The notes under the pieces were generated by a model. The model was not told where the DNA came from, made no database searches, and saw only the letters and a list, made by a program, of their open reading frames with translations. The position numbers and the translations under genes are program-made. Below, piece by piece: positions 23,701 to 36,900 of a DNA stretch of 64,000 nucleotides; position 1 is the first letter of the stretch; each line of letters opens with the position of its first letter. The DNA comes from Beaufortia kweichowensis (lineage: Eukaryota; Chordata; Actinopteri; Cypriniformes; Gastromyzontidae), in assembly GCA_019155185.1 (NCBI GenBank), contig CM032802.1, positions 3,820,501-3,884,500 of the forward strand, written 5' to 3'.

Positions 23701-26700
23701 CCGCTTAACTGAGGTGGTTGAGTTTGGATTAACGTCTTATTTCGTAAACTGCAGCCTACCTGAGCATCTTTATGCCACACATTAATGTCTGTTCAGTGAT
23801 AAATCAAGTGATAAATCAAGTTGTGTTCATAGATTTGTGTTGCAGATCTGGTTCTTATGGAGCATCAGTGCTTTTTTCAGTGGCCAACAGACATTGCATT
23901 GCATTATAGAGACTTGTGGGAACTTTAATAACATTGTGACCAGCTAATATAATTTAAATAAAATAGTATTTAAATAAAGCAGTTTTGAGGAACATTGTAG
24001 CAGTATTTGTTTATATATAATATATTGTTTATATTAGATGCAATGTCTTGTATCATTTTTTTATATCTATGTATAATGAAAATAATTTCTTACATTAAAT
24101 GACTTCAAATGTCTTTTTTTATTGTGTTTTCAGAATGTGTCCATAGTTATACAGTAATCTTTTATTCTCTGCATTGCTTACCTTTGCAATGCTTGATTGT
24201 TGTACCTTGGCCATATTATATTGTACTGTCTTATCAAGGAATTGTGTTGGTTTGGCAACACTGCCTTAGCCTGATGTTGACCTTTTTTAATTGTATTGTT
24301 ATACAGTATTTGTTTTCCTAAGCAGTTACTGTAGTCTACATGCTGAGTCGCAACAGCAATATCTGTTCATATTTTTTAAAGGATTTACTGAACCTGTATA
24401 TTGTATTAGTTTTCATCTACTCGTAACAACAAATCAGGAAGATACTCTTTTAAATTATTTTGCATTTGCAATGTTGAAATATTGAATTGCAAAATGTTTA
24501 AACTATTTACACACTGTTGTTCTGTTTCCAAACATAGATTTTTAAGTACATAATTGATGATAGATGCAATGCTTGAAAATGTTTTACTCGGTTTTATTCA
24601 TGCTATTTGATATATCAATGAAGTTTGTCTGTTTCACTGAAATTATCCAAGTGCATTGTGGGACTGTTTTTTCATGACTGATACCTGCAATGCTGCCTTT
24701 AGATTTGGCCAAAAGATCTAAGAGGATAACGTAGTCATGCTGCCTCCTTTTTTGGAACAGACTTTGTCTAAAATGGGGCAAATATGCTTTTATAATGCTG
24801 CTTATGGAGGCAGCTCACTAGATTTTGGAAGACAGCCATTGTGAAGGCTTATCGAGTCATTGCAGCTTTTTGTTTGACTTATTTATCTTGCCTTAGATAT
24901 CTGCCTGTATTGTTTTATGTAATGATAATTTTGTTTAATACATTTATGACCTACATACTTCACCCCTTCTCATCCAAACACAACAACAACCTGAAACGGC
25001 CTGATTCTGGAGAAGCACACACAGTTTCTAATAATTTAGGCATTTGGATTTTTTGGTCAGATCGCAAAATGTTGGTGTTTTTAAGCTGTTTTAAAGCATC
25101 ACATTGTGTGCAAGTGAAAATAAATCCTTGGTTTTGTAAAAAATCAAATAAGAAGTTTTTTGGTAGCAGTGAGTTTGTGTTGAGTTCTATGTTGAGGTTA
25201 ATATGTTGATTGTAAACAAATTCGTGCATTATTTGTGTATTGGTGTTGTTTGTTTTGCTTTGATTGCATTCTGTACAGTTCAGTATTACAAATGATACAC
25301 CAAACTGTTTCCATTTGCATGAAGTGTTTGGTAAAGGAGTGCAGGTTTTAGGTCTTTTCTAGTAAATTTCTGGTCACTGTTTGTACCTTGTCATCCTAGA
25401 AAGTAGTTTTTCATCTTTTCAGCAATCAGCCCTTCTTATCTCCAGAAAGTGTTAGAGGTGCCATCTCTCATCATTTTATGCTTTCCGCTGTATCTGTGCA
25501 ATGTATTGCGGCTCTGATCTTTTATAACCCAAACTGATTCGGTCAGACAAGATTTCCAGACACCTTTCACTTGTTGCAGCTTTTAATTTTTGCTATTGAC
25601 TTTTTAAAAAAATGAGTTTGCATTTCTGGCCACGCTTTACATGATAATATGGGGTTAAATGAAGTAAAACACTATACAGAACATTTTACAATAAAATGTG
25701 TAAGAGTCATTGAAACGGTGATATAAGAAGAATGAGATGATGAAAAAGAGTCTGTGAATTCTTGGAAGTGTAAATTTTGTATGCATCTATATGAGTGACT
25801 GAATACCATTTTGAAGTTGATGAATAGCTAAAATATCAGGTTGTATAACCAACAGGTAATTTTTTGAGTATAACTCTCACTAATTATCCTTCACAATATA
25901 TATTGTACTGTAAGTAAAACATGTTTAACACATTGAGCACAGCAGAAATGTAAAATAACTTCTTTATACATTTACTAAATCTTGAGACACAAAATGAGTG
26001 TCATATCAATAATTTACATTCCACTCAGTTATGTACTTTAGTCTGTTGATCATTTTCTACAATACTGCTTAATTTGGTTGCAAGAGAACGGGGGCCATAA
26101 ATGCTTGTTGTTTATCTATGGACTAAAGTACGTGACCCCTAAAATGGGTAATGAACCAGAACATGTTCTTTTGTTCTGTCCGTACACACACTGGTGGGAC
26201 TGTAACGGCTTCAGATCTCATTGTCTGTTTCATGATCTGTTATGACCATCATAATTCATACCCCCTGATTGACACTGTCATTTCCTGCTGTGTGGCCCGC
26301 AAAGTATTATGAAAAGCCCTGGAAGATGCAGTCCAGCGAGGTCATCTTACCCTGGCGACAACCAACCACGAACAAGCTTGTGTAACCTTGTTGGAGTTTT
26401 TGAATTGATTTTCATTTTTTTGCATACAGCAGATGCAAATGCACTCGTTACATCATCAGCTAAGAGACGGTTGTGCTTAAATCTGTACCACGATGACAGA
26501 TGGACGACATGAGAGCAGAGACTGAAGAGCTTCGCTGCAGAGCAGTCAGGCTGTGAACGTTTGGAGTTTGCCCAGCTTTACGCAGCACGAGCTGGGATAA
26601 AGACTGGACTGTTGACAGGAATTAAAAAAGATGGAGTGGCCTGACCTGTGAGAGTTTTTACCCCATCATCAAACTACTGTAAAACAACAGTAAAACCATT

Positions 26701-27030
26701 ATTGACGCAAGAAGAGGCAAAGATTGGTTCCATATCTGATGGCTGTGCTTGGATAAAGAGTTTTATGATTGTTCAGATTTCTCTGGAATGTCTGGATTAT
26801 AATGTTTGGATTGCTTTTCTTTTCTTATTAAATAGGTGATCAAAGTTTTCCAAAGAAGCGGAATAGAAATTGTGAGAGGACATAAATGTTAAAGGGAGGA
26901 CCCAGTGTTTCCTAAGTAACAAACAATAGCCTTTTATTATTCCATAAGCGTGTGTTTTCGGTGTTGTACATAAGTTGCTTATCAAGGTGTGTCTTTATAT
27001 ATGTCTGCCCTGGTAGATTATAATGGCTTT
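20718..27030 (+). other. long non-coding stretch (presumed first intron of kifc3)
   Basis: I see no supported exon. A CpG-rich patch lies at about 21440-21610, including the inverted repeat GCGTTCAAAAAACGC. The rest is AT-rich with short chance frames lacking splice context. Part of it may contain regulatory elements, but none can be named from sequence alone. Confidence 0.5.
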
Positions 27031-27037
27031 TGTTGGG

Positions 27038-27044
27038 TATAAAA
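27038..27044 (+). promoter_or_regulatory. TATA box of an internal promoter upstream of kifc3
   Basis: The consensus TATAAAA lies in the context gggtataaaagcaggtg. The expected start is about 25-30 bases downstream, near 27068, where a C/T-rich stretch begins. A roughly 290-base leader then precedes the ATG at 27361. The leader holds one short upstream frame, ATG at 27274 (MALKGNSISA, then stop). Confidence 0.55.
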
Positions 27045-27360
27045 GCAGGTGACTGTGAGTCCTCCCTCCCTCGTCATCTCTCGAGCGAGAGGTGAGAGGA
27101 GCCGTCTCATTCGCCGTTTAAATCACAAAGAGATTATAAGTCTGAAGGAGACAACCTAAAACGATCATTGTTTGTTTTGGACTTTCTGGGACTTGACACA
27201 AACTCATCCAACTGATATCACAACTGTAACTTCAACCGGAAGAAAGTGTTCAGCCTGAAACAAGAGCAGCCAGAATGGCTCTTAAAGGAAACTCCATCTC
27301 TGCTTGAGACTCAACTTGTTGTCAGACTCACTTGTCGTGACCAAATTAGTAAGCGCCACC

Positions 27361-27678
27361 ATGTATGTGCTGTGCACCTTGGTGTTGCTTTCTCTCAACA
27401 GCCTGTTTAAGAGACCCAAGACCCTGGAGCCCCTAGAAGCGGAAGCTGTGGACGAGCCCAAACAACCCAGCCAGGATGCAGTCAAACCTGGACGAAGAAA
27501 GAGAAGCAAGTGGTCTGGAGTTTCTGGAGCCCTAGAGACGTCAAAGGTCCACAGGCAGCGTGGCTTTGAAAGCTGTCTGGATGGAGTGCCAAAGAAAGCG
27601 AGCAGAAATAGATGTGCACACATGGAGAACATAAATGTCAGGAGGAAGACTGCACAAAAGGTGGGAAAAGGGAAATAA
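27361..27678 (+). CDS. unrecognised 105-residue open frame; possible alternative first coding exon of kifc3 or a separate small gene
   Basis: The ATG sits in a near-perfect initiation context (gccaccATGt). The product starts with a hydrophobic segment (MYVLCTLVLLSLNSLF) followed by basic, charged sequence (KRPKTLEPLEAEAV..., GRRKRSKW). The start resembles a signal peptide or anchor. I do not recognise the protein. The TAA stop overlaps an AATAAA at 27674-27679, so it could be a one-exon gene. Alternatively, a modest donor after AAAAG (27660) ends in phase 0. That is the phase needed to join 33887, where the frame is open upstream of the kifc3 ATG, giving an N-terminally extended kinesin. A TATA box lies about 320 bases upstream. 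Confidence 0.45.
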   Translation: MYVLCTLVLLSLNSLFKRPKTLEPLEAEAVDEPKQPSQDAVKPGRRKRSKWSGVSGALETSKVHRQRGFESCLDGVPKKASRNRCAHMENINVRRKTAQKVGKGK

Positions 27679-29620
27679 AGATGCTGGTTCACCAACCACT
27701 AAATTTCATTTATGATTGTTGGTCTTTTTTATTTGATTGATGTTGAGCATTATAGATGTCTTTCGTTGTATGTCTGTGGTTGGAATCCCTCAATTTAATC
27801 CAAATTATTTATTGATTTTCATCTCATTATTTATGAGTGTTGTATTATTGATTTAGTGAAACATCAGACGCACTTTGCTGGTTCAAGTTTAAGCTTGGCT
27901 TCTTTGACTTTCTGTGGGCGTCTGGAGTGTTACGTGACAATTGTTGTTGAATGTTAAGTACACTTCATTTAATTGGATATATCTCGAGATGTCTCACCCC
28001 TTATCCAAGTGGCTTCTTTAGTTAGTACAGTACTGTATGTGCATCTGGTATTTAGAGATGTGAATGGCTTGTAAATTTTAGCTTTTTCTTACATTTCTGC
28101 TTTTACATCTTGGGATTTTGAGGTTAATTGTAATTTTTTTTGCATCCCGTTTCTCGTACCCACCCCCCAAACATACTCTTACTGTCCTGTTCCTACTCAA
28201 ATGTTCCCTGCTGATGTACAGGTTTTAGCGGATAAAATCCTGTTAGCGTGTGGTGACGGTGGATGAGAGGTTATGTAAGCAGTGGGTTAATCGGAGTGTC
28301 CGTTGTCCTCTTTCATCGTAACTTTATGCTGTCAATCTGTCATTGGTGCCTATTCTCAGTCTTCTTTGCTGTCATATATTGGATCATCGGAAATATCTTC
28401 TTTTCTGGAATTTGAGCTTTACTGAAAGAGCTTTTCTTCTAGTAGCGGCATCAGTTATCATGAATGTTTTAATGGTTGATGTGGCAGTGCTAAGGTAAAG
28501 TCCCCTCATATCATGTGAGATAACCAGCATGTTGCATTGCCCTTATGGTATCTTGCATTAGATGTTTTCAAGACTGCATCAGTTGTGATGTCAACCATAT
28601 ATTGCACATACACAATTAGTGCCAAAATGTGTCATAATGCATTTTGTAATGTGATGCAAGTACATGTTGTGATCTCTGTAGCCACAAGGGACATACGGCA
28701 TTAACGTAAACAAGACTATTGAAGAAATTTCAAGCCTGTTATAAATGTGACATGTTTATTCATCTGTAAGACTGTCCTTGAATTTTATCCTAACTATCAA
28801 TAGGATCAGTTGTGTTTAATTTAACTGGATTAATCAGGTCAGTGGCGTGTCGATACTGAAAACATCCCAGGGCGACACCGATTTACTAGTTTAATCGTTC
28901 TAAAGTCTAAACCTTTATTAGTAAAAGTTTAGCACACACATAACAACAGTTATGTATGCTATATTTTTACAACCCTGTAACCATGACCTGTAATTTCAGC
29001 TGTAACTATAAAACTATAAAACAATCTAGGCAAAGCTCAACCTACTAATTAAAATGTCATGTAAATCAATACAGCATTTATTAGATAGTTTTTCCCATTT
29101 CTAAACTGTGTCACAGTCTCTGCGCACTTGCTCATGTTTGCATTTGTAACCCAGTTACCTCTCAGAGAAGCACAAAGGGTTTGTGTCTCATTTCATGGGA
29201 GCGTTACTACCGAAGAATGATGTTAGTGTAGTCGAGACCCATCAATGAATATATTACACAAATGAGTGAGCAATTACACTCGCTGCACAAAACGTCTGTT
29301 TTCAGTCTTTTGTTGCTGTTAGAATTCAGGGCATTAATATGATGATAACACATGGTTTTCAGAGGAATGGATTTCACACATGGCTTCCTGTAAGTGGTGC
29401 TGGTGGAACATGCAGGTTGTAAATCCCAGAGGACACAAATTCTGCAAAAATGTATATTGTGAATGTAATGCAGTTTGGATAAACACATGTGCTGTATGAA
29501 TAAATGTAAATGTTAAATATTTTAGTGGGCGGAGAGTATGGTGAAGCATGTTGGTGTAGTCGTTCAACAAGAGAGCAGCAGCACGTGGCATTTACATGCT
29601 GAAATATTTATTTAACAGGC
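27679..29620 (+). other. non-coding stretch
   Basis: AT-rich DNA with no supported exon, RNA gene or clear transposon. It lies between the TATA-driven exon and the next candidate first exon of kifc3. Confidence 0.5.
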
Positions 29621-29639
29621 CAGACGAGAGAGAGAGAGA

Positions 29640-29888
29640 GAGAATTGGTGGGGAATGAGGGCAGATTCGCAGGGGTCCGTGATGCTGGCTCAGATTCCAC
29701 CGTTACCAAGGAACAGCGACAGGAAGAAGAGCGTTTCTGTCAGTACGAGTGTGTGAGAGAGAGAGAAACAAAGAGGGAGAGCAGCTTGTAGCGGTACAGA
29801 GATCGTCTGATCGTATGCGTCTGCTCCTATCATAAACGTTGCAAAAGTATGGAGGGATGAGAGACGGCAGGAGACCGCAGGGACAGAG
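29640..29888 (+). other. kifc3: candidate alternative non-coding first exon of kifc3
   Basis: A purine-rich segment downstream of a GA repeat ends in a consensus donor (gacagag|gtaagc at 29889). No acceptor is obvious on its left, which suggests a transcription start inside it. It holds a tiny upstream frame (ATG GAG GGA TGA). It would splice to 31519 or 33887. Support is limited to the donor and position. Confidence 0.3.
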
Positions 29889-31518
29889 GTAAGCTCAGAG
29901 AAATAAAGAAAGAATGTGGGATAATTTTGCACAAACCACGTGTCATTTTGTGTGACGATAAACTGCAGTTTTGTAATGGTTTGCATCTTAATGCACAGTA
30001 TTCTCTTTAGAGAAACACAAACACTTGCACATATCTGTTATACGTAAATATCTGTTATACAGAAACTGCTCGCCGGGTGCCGTGTTTTAATGCAGCAGTG
30101 TCCAGCGCAGGCAGATGTTTTCACATAAGCGATGTGTGATGCTGGTGGGAGATGGAGGGATTTAGAAGGGGAGGGAGGGATGCTTTTTATCCTGTGATGG
30201 GGGATGGTGAGGCTGTAATAACTATTGAGATGAATGTGTTCTGTGTGGTTTTCTCTGTTTTAAATGCTGGTTGACTTTTACAGTGATTAAGACAAAGATA
30301 TTCAGACAGACAGATGGTGAGATGTTACAGACAGACAGCGACAGACTGTTTGACCACAGGATTCGGTCTGATACTGGTGACAGACTGTGTATGTGTGTGC
30401 GCGCACACATGCATTGGCTGATATGAATAATTGATGTTTTAGACTGGTGTGAATGAATGGTCTTGGTCAGCAGAAACTGACAGGGTAATCTAATAAGAGC
30501 TTTTATTTGGTGTTTCCAAGATAAATGTGTGATTTTTACTACCTTTGTTTAATAAAAACAGGACACACACACACAAGCTGTTGTTTGCGCACTGGCATAT
30601 TATCAGATAACATGCAAAACCTGTTCACAGCAAACATGCAGGCTGTGTTGTCCAGCACCTGAAATGTATTTTTGAGGGTTTGGCAGATAAATTTGTTAGG
30701 TTTTTTCATTCTTGTATTTGCTGGAAATCAAATTTTAAAATGAAAAGTTTAAAACTCATGACCCTGTTGTTGTTAGATTTATGCTCTATTAGAGTATATA
30801 TAATTAATGTCCATTCAGTTTCCTTTTGTTTTCACATGAATGGTATGTAGACAATAACTTTCAATGTACTGTATGTACAAAAAACTATTAATGGTTATTA
30901 TAAAAATTAAATATTAACTATGAAGGTTTTTTTTGTTTTTCCATCTTCTTTCTTTCAAAATGGCTCTTTTAAAATCAGATCTAATTAAAATGCCCACAAA
31001 AATAAAAACATTGTTTTAAAACATTTCATATTTTGTATAAAATCAATCCTCATAATTTTCCCATAATGTGTTTTGCGTCTGAAACATCAAGTCATTTTTC
31101 AATGCATTTTTAAGTGTCTCAAGCTCCAACATAACAGAAGGTGCATTTACTCAGATACTACAGTGTTTTTGACTGCTGTTTTAAGTCTCTTGTAAGCCAG
31201 TGTCGTTTTTAGTACGAGTGTCTGTTGGAGGATGTGGGTAGAGAAGAACTAAAATAGAAGATGAGACTCTTGGGAGAGAGTGAGGCAGAAGTAGGCTAAT
31301 GAGATTCACACACACTGTATTACTGTGCTGCTGGAGAAGGTGATAATCATGTCTGTATGATGAGGGGGGCAGAGATGGAAAAACATCTGTTGCAACATAG
31401 TTCTTCTATAGATGTTGATAAATTGTGATCTAAAAATGACTATAATATATAAATATCTCTGGTATCTATAAGCTGTTGATCAGTCATTCCCAGTGGATGA
31501 GTCTGTTGTTTCTCCCAG

Positions 31519-31621
31519 GAGACCAGCTGATGCTCTGCTGAAACATCAGAAGCATCCGAGTGTTGTTTTACCGATGAGCGAGCGTAACCTGACCTGAGAG
31601 AGAGAGGGAGAGTCTCTTAGG
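31519..31621 (+). other. kifc3: candidate 5' UTR exon of kifc3
   Basis: A 103-base segment lies between a good acceptor (tgtttctcccag) and a donor (ttagg|gtaatt). It contains a short frame ending in TGA before a GA-rich end, so it would be untranslated leader. It lies upstream of the exon carrying the kifc3 start codon. Confidence 0.3.
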
Positions 31622-33886
31622 GTAATTCAGATGTCATAATGTTGTGGCATTTACAGTGACTTCTTTTAGATATTGTGTGTGTGTGTTGTTTTGTTTGTGT
31701 ACCATACCATCTAAACAAGTTAATTGGTGCGACTCCTATTCAAGACTGTTGTTGGTGTTTACTGCTCCCCCTGGTGGCCAATTCATTAAAATACTGTTTA
31801 ATTGAGGCTCAAGGGGATTTGAAACATGGCTAAGAACACAGTAATGTACTTTCCATTTCTAATGAAAGGATGCCGTGTTGTGCGCTCAGTGACCCCTAAA
31901 AGTATTTAAACAGTTAGTGTTGTCTCTTTAAATATCAAAATATTAAACTCAGTGGTATTTGCAAACATGGTCAGTGTTTGTTCTGTATTTTATGAGTGCT
32001 GTAAAAGTGCAAGTCTCTCATGCCACTGTAAAAGAACGAGGTCATCTGCTGACAGCTTAAAGGATTACCTGTAACATATTCTTGATTTAAGCTTTGTTGT
32101 GTGTCTGCAGAGGGAAGATGCAGGAAGTCTTTCTTAACATGTTACTGTATCTTTATTCTGTCCATGTTTTACTTTATAAATATGATGAATAAGATCATGA
32201 ATAGGAGGACTTGAAGAGGTCAAGAGCAGTTTGTTTGTTTGTAGTGACCTGGAGAGATGTTGGGTTGGATGGGATCACTTATTAACAGGGGATGGATGGA
32301 TCGCCCTATGCATCCTCAGGACCGCAGGAAAGCTGGATTCCCGGTACAGCAGGACTATGTGCATGTCAGTGAGATACCAGCCTGAGCAGAAACATTTTAT
32401 TTTTCTGTGTTTTGGCAGGATTAGTTAGATGTACTGTGATATTTTGTCTTTGGGTTCAAGCTTATTGAATCCTAAAAAAAGAAATTGACAAACCCTGTTT
32501 AGAGTAGATGTTTCATTTGCATTGTGGCATTATTTTCGTCCAACATTAAGCATTGCGTTCAGCAATATTATTCTTACTTGGTACTTAACTACAGGAAGTC
32601 ATTAAAAACATTACAAATACAGTGTTAATATTTCTAAAATAACTTTCTTATTCACAGTGTAATGACCCTGGGATGTGTTTCTTTTCTGTAGGATTCACTG
32701 AAATACTTTGAAACAAAAAGCATGTACATTGTTGGAAATAATAACAAGTTCACACCACAAGAGGGTGTCCAAGTGTGCATTTGTGATTTGGTTAACCGGA
32801 TTATCACTTGACCAGTGATAGTAAATACTGTTGTTTTCATTGTACAGTGTTTGCTAGCAGATGGTGTCTGTTTGTACAGAAAGTTGCTCAGCTTGTGTCT
32901 GTTTGTAAGGACTTTAATCCTCTTCTGTCAGTGTGAACCGAGGCTGCAGTGCTGTAATCTAATTATTAAATTATAGTCAGCGAGTCTTTTGATTGGTCGT
33001 TGGTCATTTGAATTCTGATGACAACATAGGGAACATGGGTTATTCAAAATACCACATTTTCATACTTTTCCTACTTTGTCTGTAATACGTAGAAGTTACA
33101 TTGCTCAATATGAAAAATTTCTATATGGATGAAATAATTGGTTGATGGGCCAGATCAAAATCCCACATAGCGTCTGGATACGTCTTAACATTAAGTGTTA
33201 GTAAGCTGTCAGACATGTTATTTCATAGATATGTTTTTCATTCCACGTAAAACTAAAATGTTCCCTCTCTGACATATTTGATGTTCTGCCTACACTTCAC
33301 TCTTGGCGGGTCCTTATTTTGAGATTGCACTGTACTGTGTTCAGCGTTATGCCAGTATTAGTTCACACTGTGTAACTACAGCAAATGTTTAAGCTACTGT
33401 ATTTGTCCAAATGTTCAATGTGCAACTAGAACAAACTGCATGGAATACCATATCCCACAATGCAATGCTCTTAAGTTGACCTTACATTTACAGTGTGACA
33501 GTAAACAATATCAACAACTCATTTGTGGCTCATTTTTTGATCAGACAATACTGGATTAAAAATAATCATTTTATTTCAGAGGTAATAAAAGGTCTCATGC
33601 TACAATTAGAATTAAACATGCAACAATGTAGGTTATTTTTAACATTATTCTAACATTATTCTTAAAACATTTGTCTTAACAAAATGCAATCAGTTCACAA
33701 TTCATAGCAAATAAGCACATAATAAGCAATATATAGATCTCTATATATAAGCCATAATGAGATCTATGAGAATTGTTTTAAAACATTATTTTAACAGTCA
33801 TTTGTAAATATAAAAGGCATGGCATCAGTAACATTTTACACATCTGTTTTAATTCAATCCTCTAAGAACTATTTCTGTGTCCACAG
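31622..33886 (+). other. non-coding stretch (kifc3 5' intron)
   Basis: I see no supported exon, RNA gene or intact transposon. The stretch is AT-rich with scattered short chance frames, and ends at the acceptor (ccacag) of the exon that carries the kifc3 ATG. Confidence 0.5.
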
Positions 33887-33928
33887 CCGGTCCAGCGGTG
33901 CGGTGTGGGTCTGCTCGGCCCTGCGGTC

Positions 33929-36900
33929 ATGTATGGCACACGAAAGACCTGGGACGTCGGCCACACCCCCTGCCTTCAGGAACTCTGGAACACAGACCTC
34001 TCATTGGATGGTGAGCGGTTGTCACACGCGTCGACTTGAAAACCGGTGTGGCAGCATTTTTTTGAAGGATAGTTTAAATATTTGTGTGAGTGTTAGAGAA
34101 GAGAGAGAGAGACGGGATGTGCGTGTAACAGTCCTCGAGGAAGGATCGAGGGTTTCCTGACAGAGGAACATTTTCAGATTAAATGGAAAACAACAGGCGC
34201 TCTGTCCAGGTACAGAAGGGTAAATCTCCTTAGAGACAGAAGACTGGGACTATTGTGTGTGTATGTGTGTGTGTCAAAGAGAAAGAAACCGTACGAGCGA
34301 GCTAAAGCTCTCTGTTCTGCATGGGATAATATAACAGGCACAGCAATTGTGTGAGATAACAATGAGCAAAAAACACTAAAAAGAGGTAAGTACGAGAAGC
34401 CAACAAAGAGAGAAAAACATTGGGATGTTGTGGAAAATGCTGCTGGCTGCAGTTGTGTGTTATTTGCAGTAATGCAGTGACAGATTTGCGTTCAGTCTGA
34501 CAATGTTTTATGAGAGAGAGCGTCTCTAGCTGCTGTGTCATGGTGAAGCACACCGGCGTCTCGTCTGCTGAAGGAGCACGTCTGTCTCTAATCCTGAACA
34601 AGACGCTTATTGTTATCCTTGAATAAGGTCGGGCCAGTATGAGATCCAGGTTAATATATCACCCGCAGGAAGCGGTTATCTTATCTTGATTTAGTGGTTT
34701 CCATGGTGCTCCAAGGACCCTGGGACGTGTTTATCAAGGGACTGAGTAAGCGAGGGGAGAGAATGAGAGAGATTGAGAGTTGCTGTACTGCAGTGTTAAT
34801 GCCTCAATTCTGTTAAATAGGAGCTAGTAAGATTTTTGTTTATTTCCTCTAGATATATTCCATCTAATTCGTTGTTTTATATGTGTGTGTCCCTTCAGCA
34901 AGTTCTCTGGATATCCTGATGAGTGATGGTGAGGAGGAGAGCTCCTTCCTCTCACTGCCTAACTCTGTCCTTCAACGCCATTGTTTGACCTCTGACCTCT
35001 CTGAAGCGGCCACCTCGGAGCAGCAACAGCTTCTGATACAGGTACGGCTCTCTTATATATCTGTAAAAAAAAACCAGCAAAAAAGTAGCCAGCCAGTCAA
35101 ATTAGATTAGATTTCAGCATCATTCAACAGTAAATAACAAATTAAATTTCAGTCTGTTCCTTGTATGTACGCGTGTTGGTCCAGAAGACTTGTGTGTCCA
35201 GTGGCAGTTCTGTAGCTGTATCTGTGGGATCTGTTTTCTGGATAATTGGTTTATAGGGTTAATAAGATGCAGCACTACCTGTATAATGTGTGTTCAAACA
35301 GTGTTGTCAGCTGGAGTGTTTCTCAGCTGAACTGGTTGCTCAGGGTAAATGACCCTGTGATCTGTGTGTTTATTGTAGGGATCCCTCTGGGCTGTGTCTG
35401 TGGTACAGTCACACTTTACTGAGATTATTTAATGGGCTGCTGTTTTAGTGATACTGTTTTTGAGTCTACAATACAGTTATTATATAATTTTGTATTTATG
35501 GTTCAAATGGAAATTTGAGAGCTTTATTAAATGGTTGAGCATTTGGTCTTTAAACTGCACCACTTATTTTTGAAGAACATTCTCCAACTCTAATAAAACT
35601 CTAGCAGCCACAAAGAAATACTGTAGTGTTTGCTAAGGTTTTTAGGATGTTGTCATATGGTTTCTATGGCATTGGTAAAGATTGCCATTATTTTTAGATG
35701 TTTGCTTAATAGTTGCTTAATTGTTTTGTATCAATAGTAAGCCTTGTTTTGGTATCATGTTGTCCATTGTACTGAATGTAACAATTGGAGTTACATAACA
35801 TTAGTTAGTGATATGTTATGTGAACAGCTCTCTTCCCTTTGATCTCCAAGCCTGGACAAACATCTCTAACACACACTGAAACACACATAGTGAAATCGGT
35901 GTGTGTGATTGTGTATGTGGGAGTGAGTTGAGATTTCAGCAAGCGCAAGTGAGATCTGATTGGCTGGAAAGTTCTGAATTCTGGATAGTTGATGGGGGAC
36001 CTTTTGCTTTCCAGCATTTTGACGCATTGCAAACAATAGTTCAAACTGGGGATAGCTTAGTATGCCCATCTCTAGAGCTTTCTGTGTTGCCCCAACTGTG
36101 TTAACCTGTAAGGTATTGTAGACCGCTCTCCTGCAGTGTTAATGAATCAATGAATCAACCCAATGAATCATATCAATGCAGGATTTCTATCTCCGTATGT
36201 GCCCATTTTGATCTGCGATTGGCTCAAGTATGAGAGGAGATTGACGGCACTGTGCTGTTCTTCTTTGTTTGATGTTAAGTTTAGGTTCTGTTGTGTTGTC
36301 ATGTGTGATCCATCAATGTCATCTGCTTTCATTTATTTTTCTCTTGTTTTCCATCTCTTCTGTGTCTATGTGCTGGGTTCTCACCGGTTCACCTGTACAG
36401 AAGGTTACTTTGTCCTGTTCCTGGACGTCTGCCTACGTAATTCACTCCGATTCTTTGAGCCGCTCTGCTTCTCTCTGACGTCATCTTACAAAAGCTTACT
36501 GTACTGCAGTATTACAGTCTATGTTTATAGTTCCACCCTGTTTTCTTTAATATGTCAACTTGTGCTTGTTTAGAAATTTGGGTTACTTGCATGCTAAAGA
36601 CAATAGTGTGTCATCTGTGCAACCCCCATGAGAGAAGTTCTCATAAAGCCTTTGTGTGGACAAAATAAAGTTAAAATGACAATCATTCATTTTCTCACCT
36701 TCATGTTGTTTCAAACCTTTCTTTTCCATACTGTGAAGTGAACAAGCTTGAACGCAGTTGGGCTCAGCTAACATTAAAATCTTGAGCTTGAGAGTAGACT
36801 GAAATTGAAATCTTTCCATTTGTACACATCAAGATACAGATGTAGCACCAGACAACATATACATTTATTATATGGAAAGAGTTGTCAGTTGTATCAGAAA

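Noticed and set aside
24841..25209. A 122-codon open frame on the plus strand
   Set aside because: It has no in-frame ATG at its left edge, lies in AT-rich intron-like DNA, and shows no recognisable motif.
27282..27695. Minus-strand frame overlapping the TATA-driven exon
   Set aside because: It is a shadow of the plus-strand frame, which has the start context, TATA box and poly(A) signal.
36163..36573. A 136-codon open frame inside a kifc3 intron
   Set aside because: The product is rich in Phe, Cys, Ser and Leu as in AT-rich random frames. It has no splice or promoter context and resembles no family I know.
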